Positions 46,078 through 55,200 of a stretch of DNA of 64,000 nucleotides are shown one piece after another (the first letter of the stretch is position 1; every line of letters begins with the position of its first letter). The notes beneath the pieces were generated by a model. That model was given only the letters and a program-made list of their open reading frames with translations, made no database searches and was not told where the DNA came from. The position numbers were made by a program, and so were the translations under genes. This stretch comes from Takakia lepidozioides (taxonomy: Eukaryota > Streptophyta > Takakiopsida > Takakiales > Takakiaceae): contig CM060733.1 of the NCBI GenBank assembly GCA_030704615.1, positions 55,926,001 to 55,990,000 of the forward strand, given 5' to 3'.

Positions 46078-46327
46078 TGGCAGTGGACATGACTGGAGGC
46101 AGCTAACAAGACATGGGAGGCCAAGCTCATAGGAGTCAATACATGAGATCCCAAGCTCAAGTTCACAGGTTGCAAGACGGCGACTAACGATGGGGCAACT
46201 CTTGCACCCGGCCTCTTGATCTATCGAGTTTGAGTGTAGTAGGGATAGTGGTGGAGGACTATTGAGGCTATGGTCACTATCACATCTTGTGGCTACCTAG
46301 ACTTAGAGGGACCTAAGCACCAGCTAG

Positions 46328-46336
46328 GGGGGCGAT
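46328..46336 (+). promoter_or_regulatory. Polypurine tract candidate of family-B element
   Basis: GGGGGGCGA directly precedes TTGTGTGGATTAG, the start of the terminal repeat at 46337. Its plus-strand orientation agrees with the PHD-bearing pol end upstream. Confidence 0.6.
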
Positions 46337-46560
46337 TGTGTGGATTAGTGACTGCTATAGTGGGCAGCATAGTGGCAGCCTAGTGACTGACTAGTTGTAG
46401 CCTAGTGGTTGGACTAGTGGTTGGACTAGTGGTTGGACTAGTGGTTGGACTAGTGGCTGGACTAGTGGTGGACTAGTGGTATACTAGTGTGTGGTGTGCA
46501 CATGTGTTGTGTGGTTTTGGACAGCGATGTAGTTGTGTAGCGATATGTATGCGCACGACA
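46337..46560 (+). repeat. Short terminal repeat, copy 1 (224 bp)
   Basis: Starts TGTGTGGATTAGTGACTGC and ends ATGTATGCGCACGACA (TG...CA). It carries about six copies of the 12-bp unit GGTTGGACTAGT (46405-46480). It recurs at 46881-47045 with only about one such unit, which accounts for the length difference. Confidence 0.8.
46405..46480 (+). repeat. 12-bp tandem repeat GGTTGGACTAGT
   Basis: About six units, the last two slightly changed (GGCTGGACTAGT, GGTGGACTAGT). The copy at 46881-47045 has lost about five units. Confidence 0.9.
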
Positions 46561-46562
46561 GC

Positions 46563-46880
46563 TGTCAAGTTATTTTACCACTAGTATGAAACTAGCTAGG
46601 AAATAGCTAGCTTTTACATATTGACATTTGGGATTGGCCCAAGTGTCAATCCAGGGGTCAAGGCAGATTTAGGCCCTGGAGTGGTTATCTTCACGGCAAG
46701 CACGGGAGGCTCGTCTTTCTCGAGTTGAGCCTCACCGCGCCTAGCTATGGCGCCGTAGTGTGGATTCCCCATGGCGTGGGGTGCACTTGGCTTGACTTGT
46801 ATTTGAGTGATGAGGTTATATATGCATGAGTTTATGCTTCAGATTTGTGAGCTCGTGCTTGTATTCTTCTTCTTTATCAT
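46563..46880 (+). repeat. Family-B LTR, 5' fragment (about 316 bp)
   Basis: Matches 19916-20230 and 34752-35070 up to TTCTTCTTTATCA, then switches to TGTGTGGACTAG, the start of the short terminal repeat. It may show that a full B-LTR runs TGTCAAG...GCACGACA (46563-47045), or it may be a recombinant join. Confidence 0.8.
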
Positions 46881-47045
46881 TGTGTGGACTAGTGACTGCC
46901 ATAGTGGGCAGCATAGTGGCAGCCTAGTGACTGACTAATTGTAGCCTAGTGGTTGGACTAGTGGTATACTAGTGTGTGGTGTGCACATGTGTTGTGTGGT
47001 TTTGGACAGCGATGTAGTTGTGTAGCGATATGTATGCGCACGACA
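46881..47045 (+). repeat. Short terminal repeat, copy 2 (165 bp)
   Basis: Same sequence as 46337-46560 without about five 12-bp units. It ends ATGTATGCGCACGACA, after which host-like sequence GGGCCAAGTAGGG begins. Confidence 0.8.
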
Positions 47046-49150
47046 GGGCCAAGTAGGGTATAGGAGAGGTATTACTAACATAAAATTGTGGATGTGTATC
47101 AGTAGGGTATCAATATTTGTTTTTTCCCATATCATGTAGGAGAATATGAATAATGTCCGGCTAGATATATGGAATATTCAGTATATTCAAGAAAATATTT
47201 AATAATTAAAAAAAAAGAATTGACCTTCATGGCACAATGGTTCACAATTACAACATAATGCACACATACAAAAATACATTGCTCACATACATCGCACATC
47301 GCAAAAATATACCATACCATATTTGCATTTTTGCACATTGCACATTATGTATAAAAAAGATGCCATAAATGCTCATGAATTATCTTTGCCCTAACTCCAC
47401 ACATGCCATTTGGAGGCTCACATAGCACCAATACTGGTTCGATAGCAATCTAGTCCATCGCAATACCATATGGTATGGGATATACCATAATATGGAACAA
47501 TAATATGGAACGAGGTAGTATGGTATTGCCGGGGTATTGGCCACCCTACCTACCAGCCGGGTATGGTCTTACCTACCCGTGTTGATATCACGGAATTGAT
47601 ACCGGGGTTGGACCTATATACCGGTTCAAACCAATGTTGGGCGGGTATATGAATTACCCTGATATACCCGCCGGGTATGGTATTGTGTTTTGGAGATACC
47701 AAGAGGGTCTTGGTAGTATAAAAATTTAGAGATGTCCCAAACACGAGTATGCAATAATAATAATAATAATAAAACCCAAATTTTGTTACTTGTAGGGTAT
47801 CGATAATGCCAACATTTCACTTTTGCAGACTTGGTATCAACGTATCAACAAGTGTATAAACCTTGATACCTGCTGATACCAACTTCGGGTAAAGTATCAA
47901 AAATTTACATTTCAGAGAGAAGCAAACATTTTTTTAATAATTTTTTAAAAAAGCTGAAGTGCACTTATAACATGCATATGGAAACTTTTGGCCTTGCATT
48001 TATAACCATTTTCAGTGCCATGTTTTTCTTTCAAGCCACAAAGACTAATGCTGAATGCGACAGAGCACTAATACAAATAGAAACAAAATCATCTTCCGCC
48101 ATCTCTAGGCTACGCGCATTGATACCTGAACGGCGATACCAACAACAGAGTTCCAGCGAAAAAAACAAGTAACAACATCAACAACGGTGAGCCGAGACCA
48201 GTCGGCTAGGGCATCGGCCTCCCTGATACCCTACAGGTAGGTTACTCTACACATTTCCTTCCTATCTGGAACTGGCTGGTAGGGGCTTCCATACCCGGGT
48301 GCGTAACCGGGTTGATACCCATATTTTTGTACATACCAGACCAACGCTGATGTATACCCTTATATCAGGGTATATTTTTATGATATACCCTTATCCGTAC
48401 ATTTACCCATCAAGACGCTCAATATACCCTACTTTTCTGAAGGGTATATGTTAAAATGAAGGGTATATCTAATCAGGGTATATAAGGGCCTTTATGTGCC
48501 TTCATAGCCTTTATGTGCTAGGTCTTTTCGTCTTTTCTCTTTTGTTGTGTTGTTAGGGAGCCTTGACCTATAAGAAAGCTCCAATCCCAGCTAAAACAAA
48601 TGCTACATATATATCAATCCTAAAATGTCATATGACCCAAAGAATACATCTTCGGATCTCGCGTATATATATAAAAAAAGAAACCTGGGAGCGACAGACC
48701 GCAATTTAGGCCCTTGAGGGAGGGGATTTTTATTTTATATTTATTTTCGAATCCCAAACCTCCTCCATCTTGCATTGGGAATTAAAACCAAAATATTATG
48801 CAATATCTTATCAATTTTCTCTTTTATCATAGATTGTTAATTTTTATGTTTTGTACATATTGAAGAACATCATTTATTCTTTAAAACCATTAAATTAAAT
48901 ATCTATCCATACCCGGAAACTATTCATACCCTCAGGGTATATTTTGGCATATATATCCATACCCGGGGGTTATATAGAAATCTGAAAAGTTAATTTACCC
49001 ATACCCGGAGGATAAATAAAATTTTGAGATTTCAATCTATCCATACCCGGAGGGTAAATGATTTGACAAAAATCATTTACTTATACCCTAAGGGTATATT
49101 GAAATCAATATAGGGCCCGCCCAACACTGGTTCACACGTTCACAACTCCG
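47046..49150. other. AT-rich low-complexity interval with degenerate TATACCC / CATACCCGG repeats
   Basis: Contains many irregular copies of GGTATA, TATACCC and CCATACCCGGAGG (densest at 48360-48490 and 48898-49100), often in both orientations so that short palindromes form (for example TACCCTAAGGGTA at about 49084). A SINE family 2 fragment lies at 48680-48780. No coding region was recognised. Confidence 0.6.
48680..48780 (-). repeat. SINE family 2, partial copy
   Basis: GAAACCTGGGAGCGACAGAC and GCAATTTAGGCCCTTGAGGG match the tail at 188-240. Reading the minus strand, GGTTTGGGATTCGAAAAT upstream of the tail resembles a pol III B box. Confidence 0.55.
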
Positions 49151-49370
49151 GGAAGTGGTGTTCATGCTGCCACCCTTTTATATACGTTGGTCTCGGAACA
49201 GAGCTTTCACCGTGTTGTAAGTAAAAGGGTGGCACATAGGCCTACAGCGAGGCCCAAAACGCGGGCAAAGTGAAACGAGAGAGAAGAGGAAGAGAGGAAG
49301 ACGGATCGTTTGTGGTGCTGCTGTGCGAAATTCGGGCTCTAGGGAGGGGCGAGGGGAGAAGCGTGAGCAC

Positions 49371-49467
49371 AGAGAAGGTGAGGGCGGCGCACCTGCTTGT
49401 GAAGCATGAGCGATCGCGAAGGCAGGCATCATGGCGTGATCCGGAGGACACTACGGGGATCTTGGTT
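49371..49467 (+). pseudogene. Orphan exon of a Pin1-type parvulin peptidyl-prolyl isomerase
   Basis: The plus-strand frame reads STEKVRAAHLLVKHERSRRQ ASWRDPE, the N-terminal part of the parvulin PPIase domain (the KVRASHLLVKH region, with the SRR basic patch that binds phospho-Ser/Thr-Pro). Plant Pin1 homologues start at this point without a WW domain, as here. The exon appears to end at CTTG|GTTTGT (49463 or so). None of the downstream motifs (GGDLG.FGRGQM, the closing HII) was found in the following kilobases, so this is either a truncated duplicate or the first exon of a gene whose remainder is displaced. Confidence 0.6.
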
Positions 49468-49784
49468 TGTCCCGCCCTGGGTTCGGTCCTCTCTGTGCTT
49501 TTCTTGCGGAATTTTGTTGCTGTAGTGAAGATTTAGGACCGGCTTGGGGCTTAGGTATTGGAAGGAAGGCGAACTTAAAGGAGGTTTTGATAGGAAGGGG
49601 AGACATGATGGGATGGTTAGGAGGATTTTTGTGGTGCATATGTGCAGATCATTTTATGTGAGCAGATTCACCGACAGCAATTTGGGTCTTTCGATTAACC
49701 TGCAGCACTGAACGTCTGAATAGATGTCTTGAGAAGATTTTTCTTAACAGTCTTTTTTTTTTCTTTTTTTTTCTCACAGGAATC

Positions 49785-50126
49785 ATGGCGGACAATCATC
49801 GACACAATTTTTTGAGTTGGGTAGCTCTAGCTGTAGTGCCCGCATTCTTAGTTTGGGCAGTGAAGGAGGTGGTGAGGGAGGTGAGGGAGGAGGTGAGGGA
49901 GAGGAGGGCATTCAGGAGGGAGGTGGTGAGGGAGAGTACGGCATTCAGGAGGGAGGTGGTGAGGGGGAGTAGGGCCTTTAGGAGGGAGGTGGTGAGGGGG
50001 AGTAGGGCCTTTAGGCATTCAACACTTGTCTGTGAACGACAAGGATGGCAAAGTGTGAGCTGTAGGTTAGTGAGAGACAAAAGCCCGGAGACCAAGCGAG
50101 AGAGCAAGGAAAAAGGAAATAAATGA
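49785..50126 (+). CDS. Hypothetical small protein: membrane anchor plus 11-residue tandem repeats
   Basis: The ATG at 49785 follows a T-rich stretch and TTCTCACAG, a strong splice acceptor, five bases before it. The 113-residue product begins MADNHRHNFLSW, has a hydrophobic segment VALAVVPAFLVWAV, then a charged region with three to four repeats of AFRREVVRGSR encoded by 33-bp near-identical units (49908-50010). The tail is basic. No family is recognised. The repeats may be a purine-rich minisatellite read by chance, so coding status is uncertain. Confidence 0.35.
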   Translation: MADNHRHNFLSWVALAVVPAFLVWAVKEVVREVREEVRERRAFRREVVRESTAFRREVVRGSRAFRREVVRGSRAFRHSTLVCERQGWQSVSCRLVRDKSPETKRESKEKGNK

Positions 50127-50674
50127 ACAGGTGCACTCATGTGGTCGCTGGGCAAGGTGATCAATACTTCTGATGAGCCTGCAAAGTGGAAGATTGTTAT
50201 ACTGCACAACAAAGGTGCATTCAGGTTGTGACAAAAAATGAAAACCTCCATGCATAGTTTTTCTTTGAACAAACTCCTATGATGGTTCATGAGGAAGTTC
50301 AGGAACTAACAAGATAGATTGTCTCATCACAGCTACATATCAGATCAGGGAGCTAAAGCCACCATACTACTACTGAAATCACATTATAGAAATATCATAA
50401 TATTTGTTTCAAATCAGTGGCTATCAGTACTATTACCAGAATATACTAGATGATCAATTGTGCCTGAGCTTAGAGAGAGTTCACATGTCTAAGGAGAAGG
50501 TTTGAGGTAGAGAAAGTTTCCCTACTTCTTCACTTGTAATCAAAGAGAGAGAAGCAAGCAAAGAGAGAGAGTGGAGTTAACCATATACCAGGATAGAGTG
50601 AGAGCACCCGCAGAAAAAGATAGAGAGAAATTCTTAATATTCTTGGTCAGCCGCTGACAAGCATTGTGTCTCAG

Positions 50675-51670
50675 AGCGGGAAAATGTGAAGCTAGCGAAG
50701 AAGGAGTTTGACAGAACAGAAGACGACTTGAAGGCTCTCCAGAGTGTGGGACAGATCATCGGGGAAATACTGAGGCAACTCGATAGCGAGCATTGTGAGC
50801 TTCCCCTCTTTTGCCCTTCTCATTTGCAGAGTTTTGTACATTGTGATCCAAGATGCAGGATAACCCTCTAAGCTGGTTGCATAATGGGGGCCAGTGATTG
50901 TGAAGGCAAGCAGTGGCCCCCGCTGTGTTGTAGGGTGCCGCAATAAGGTGGACAAGGAGAAGCTGGTTGCGGGTACGAGGGTTGCATTGGACATGACCAC
51001 ACTGACCATCATGCGCGCATTACCAAGAGAGGTGATGATATACCTGATATTTTGGTATGAGCAGGTACATGTTATGTGTAATGTCCTAGACAATGAACCC
51101 TACAACGGTTGCTGGCTGTAATAGGAACCTGGACTCCATTTGTTTGCCATCTAAAGTTACCCATTTTGAAAACAGCACAAGTCCTCTACAAGTCTTACTC
51201 TTTGCACGAGCTATTGCTAGCAACATTGTTGCCAATTTTCTGAGGGTATGATGTTGCCAGGACTCGTCTCACAGTCTTGAATGCACGTTGATTTGTGTAA
51301 AATTTCATGGATTTGTCTGGAGTGCATTTCAATTGCTCCATTTTGCACTTTGGTTATGGTTGGCTGCGAAGTGGCTACCCCTATGCAGGAGCATGAGTTC
51401 CAAATTGCTGTAAAAAACTGAAGAAGGGGACGTGAGTTCTTGTGTTTGAATGTTCCATTATGATATTTGAGATTTGCATCTCATCATAGCAGCGTATCAT
51501 GTTCCTTGAACACCACATGCACCATGCGATTCAAAGGTACAAAGTTTCAAAAGGCTGACATCCGACATGTTTTCCTTGTGCAGGTCGTTTCAAGTGCAAT
51601 TGTGGATAAATACATTGGTGAGACTGCAAGGCTAATACGGGAGATGTTTGGATATGCCCGTGATCATCAA
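50675..51670 (+). pseudogene. RPT4: Decayed copy of 26S proteasome regulatory ATPase RPT4 (PSMC6)
   Basis: Plus-strand exons 50675-50794 ([39 protein letters not shown]), 50895-51031 ([46 protein letters not shown]), a weak match at 51065-51106, about 51185-51238 (VLLFARAIASNIVANFLR) and 51584-51670 ([29 protein letters not shown]) follow RPT4 order and phases. RPT4 is one of six AAA+ ATPases in the 19S base that unfold substrates. The segment from VGGLSDQ to the Walker A box (GPPGTGKT) is absent, with an unrelated STSPLQ stretch before LLFARAI. Nothing after RDHQ (Walker B onward) is found; a LINE fragment starts at once. It cannot encode a working ATPase. Confidence 0.82.
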
Positions 51671-51699
51671 GTGTGCTCTCTCTCTCTCTCTCTTTCTGC

Positions 51700-52242
51700 A
51701 CTTCCCTGAACTTGTTTCCAGTCTGTGACATGGGGGAGGACATCTTGGATGACCTCAAGGGTCTACCCACTCTCGGCACTAGACTGAAATTTAAACTCAG
51801 GGCAGGAAGCCTACCGTTGAACAGCAAACAGAAGCAGAGAGGAAAGGGAGAGTGCAATTGCCCGTTGTGTGGGCAATCTGAAGACAGTATTCATTTTCTG
51901 ATACTTTGTCCGGGGTTCTCTCACCAAAGAGACGCTCTCTTCAAATCTATTAAGGGAATTGTGCCTGTACCCCTGTTTACCAACTTTGAAAGTCTCGAGG
52001 CTGAGCCAAAAGCCCAGGCCCTCCTAATGCCTAGTTTTTGGGCAAATCACACACAGCAGATTGATGCTTGTGTGAAGGGATTTCTAGAGGATCTCTGGAA
52101 AACCCGGATTAATTCTTTATATGGAGGTAAGTCTTACTACCAACGTCAGCCCCTGACAGAGGTAGGTTCTGTCCCTTTTGTTCCCGCTCAAACTGGGCGC
52201 GGGGTCAATGGCCACAAGGCTACGGCAAACAACGTCTTATGA
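51700..52242 (+). mobile_element. LINE (non-LTR retrotransposon) 3' fragment
   Basis: An open plus-strand frame with DDLKGLPTLGTRLKFKLRAG and then a zinc-knuckle-like motif CPLCGQSEDSIHFLILC (C-x2-C-x7-H-x4-C) followed by GFSHQRDALFKSI, the pattern found after RT in many LINE ORF2 proteins. The frame ends at 52242 after a low-similarity tail. No RT motif lies upstream, so only the 3' end is present, as expected for 5'-truncated LINE insertions. It sits directly after the last RPT4 exon. Confidence 0.72.
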
Positions 52243-55200
52243 GTACAATCTCTCTTTCTGCACTGCAGAGGGATCAACTCTGAGGTAAAAAAAAACCATT
52301 CTTTGTCGCGTTATTGACCTCCCTTGGAGTACGCATCTGCAATATGGGTTGATAACTCCAACCAGGCTAAGTCTCTCGAATCCATTCAAGTGGGGGTGCT
52401 TAAGGAGTGCATGTCAGCATGCTTTTAAACAGCCAATGTGGCTGTTTGGGGTGAGTTTGGCATCCCTTCCTTAAGCTGCCACAAGCCCAAGGCAGGCACA
52501 TCATCATAATGACATCTCTTTTTCTCCCTCTCCCAGTTGTACAGATTGCTTGTATTGGACAAGAGTCAGGCTGCAGAAGGGATTCCTGCAATCTTTGCGA
52601 AGAAAATTGCAAATCCTTTTGAGTAGGAGGTGTACTTTAGGACATTGCTAGATGATTTGGTCATATTTGAAGCAAGCTGATGTAATTCTGTGCTGAGTTA
52701 TGCAGGTGTGTCCTATAGGAGTGCCAGAGAAACGGAGGACGAGAGAGTATGCCAACATGGCTCAGGCACTGCTGACTGCTTCAGCTGCTGCTTGCCCACC
52801 CCTCCCATTGACTGCTCTTCTAGTTCAAGTCAGTGATCCCTTTCTGACAAATGGTTGAGAAGATTTTAATTGTGAAACTTGCATCTTTATAGTTATAACA
52901 GCTTGCAACAATCTTGAGTGGTGAATTGGATCCAGCACATGGAGCACCTGGCTTAATCCTCATGCTTTGGACCATGGAACCCTCATTAGGAGGGTATGCT
53001 GGTGCATAAATTGAACTTAAAGAGTCAAAGTTAAGATTGTGAGTAGAGACACATGGGGTCAACGACGCATCTTTTAGTGTACACCTCAGCTAATAGACAG
53101 GCCACATCTAATGAATTTTCTCTGTTGGAAGTTGTAGGTTTTATCTAAGGGGCTTGCATATTTGGAGCAGTTGTGTTGTATTTGATGATCATTACATTGG
53201 AAGGTGCCACATGCACATGAACAACGTCTAACAAGTTCAAGCCCCATACACAGCTCGTATGTGCTTGAATGTGGATTGGTGCATGGCAGATCAGTCACTG
53301 ATAAGCCAATCAATGAGCAGAAGAGAAGGTCAATCTTCAAGGAGTCTGTATGTGCTTGCCCCATGATGGCACACGCCCTGATACTGCAATTTTTTACATT
53401 GGTCACGGAAGAGCCTCACTATTTTGAGGTAGATCTGATATGAAGCAATACCAGATACCGCAATTTTTTCTTGTATTGGGCACGGAAGAGCCTCACTATT
53501 AGGTGGATCTGATATGCAGCAGTACCAGATGCTGCAGTTTTTTTGAATTGGTCACTGGTCATGTAGAGTTTAGCAAAATTCCAACCGGAGTTAGTACAAA
53601 GAAGACTTGCAGGTACTGCCCCCTTTCGGGGGTGCGCCTTTGCATGAAGATGGACCGCCTCGGAAGATAGGCTCCCAAGCATTTCTGGTTTTCAACATAA
53701 AATTCTTCTGAGCAACAGTCATCTCCCCCTCCCTCCCTCCCTTCCTCCAGAGTGAGAGAGAACAGCGAGAGACTTTTAGAACAGCCACTTGTTGACATAA
53801 ACAGGAAAGTACTCATCGAATTTAAAAGAATGGATACAAGTCACAGTCCCGTTGCTAGATGTTAATGTCTCTCACATGCTCTTAATGGCACAGTCCTAAC
53901 TTTCCAGATTCGGCAACATGTCACCTAGTCAGGACAGATAGAAATGAGGTTGGGAAGGCCGAGCCTGCCACCAACGCCACCAACGCCGCCCTGAATTGCA
54001 TCTGCTGCAACAATCATAATATGTACTGTCTGCAAAATACCAACCATGCCATTCATCAGCAAAAACCTTTTCCCGAACCCAAGAGGACCATTGAACCTAG
54101 GTAGCAGTCTTCGATCTCAAGTCTTCATAAACAGACCTTATATTCACCAAAATATGTTCTTCTGTGAAAAATCAACAGTCTACATTCCACTCTGCAACTT
54201 TACAGGGAATGAAGAGCCGGTAAGGCCCAGTATCAGCCTGCCCTGGTTTAAGTAGAGTTCAGAGGCTAATATTTATTTGCAGAATCGCACCTAAGGACCT
54301 GGAAAGGGCAGCGGCACCCATGCGCAAACCTGTGTTTTTAAAGGAGCTCTGTAAATTGTGGGAAGAGTCCAAGCCTAGAGGATGACTCTCTCTACATAAG
54401 CCTGAAATCCTCCATTTTTTTACTGCGTCTGACACTGACGACAATTCTTTAAGCGTGTGCTTGCGCACATACTTGGAGGGGTTGCGGGATGCAGCGAGTG
54501 TGCAGGACTATGTAAAGAACAATCCCATCGGTGAGCCCGCGATCACCATGTCGAGCCCACTCTGGAGGGTCTACAGCAGAATTGTGGCTAGAGATATGAC
54601 CAGTGATCTATTATCAGGTATGAAGAGGCTTGCTATGCGAGATAAGCATCAATAAGCATCAACAAAACCAGCTCAACGTAATCCTTAGCATTGCAGTGGG
54701 TTTATGAGAACCCATCCGGAAACAAAAATTCCGTATCAGACACCCTCATGAATAGATCAGTGCTCTTGCTCAATTCACGAAAATCCTGATTTATGCTTTA
54801 TCTAACTTCCAGTGTTGCTGTCACGCACCTCTTCCAGTGGTGCTTCACTGGACTATTCAGAGATCGAGAGGTTTTTCATGCATTAGACCTTAGATTGCCG
54901 AACTTTGTGGCCAAAGGACCAAACCGGGTGAGCGGCCGTGGAGCGGTGAGGAGATGGAAACACAGTCTGGGCAGTCATTAAGGAGCCAGGTCGCTGCCTC
55001 GTCGAGCTGTGGCAGGCCCACATCAGCCCCATCAAGCTCCGCAAACTCCTGGAAACCCTGTTGCTGCATTCCTGTCAGCTTCTGAAGTTCCATTCAAGGA
55101 CTTCGGAGAGAAAGAGTAACAAATGTTGATACTGCAAACTACTGACCTCGGACAGAGAGCTGCAAAGCAGGAAATAGTCGATAAAGTGTCGTCCGTTATG

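Larger units (their letters stand above)
19916..47045. mobile_element. Nested 27-kb Ty3/gypsy complex (outer family-B element with two family-A insertions)
   Basis: The left edge is the TGTCAAG start of a family-B LTR; the right edge is the ...GCGCACGACA end of the short terminal repeat. Left flank ...TAAGGGGGC and right flank GGGCCAAG share GGGC, a possible 4-base (degraded 5-base) target duplication. Inside are plus-strand gag (29577-30890), minus-strand integrase/RNase H/RT (30900-33250), a second B-LTR (34752-37647), family-A copies at 21532-28111 and 37648 to the gap, minus-strand protease (44341-45530) and plus-strand integrase end plus PHD finger (45540-46077). The order is explained by an inversion of about 30.9-45.5 kb. 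The outer boundary assignment is inference; individual parts are directly visible. Confidence 0.6.
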
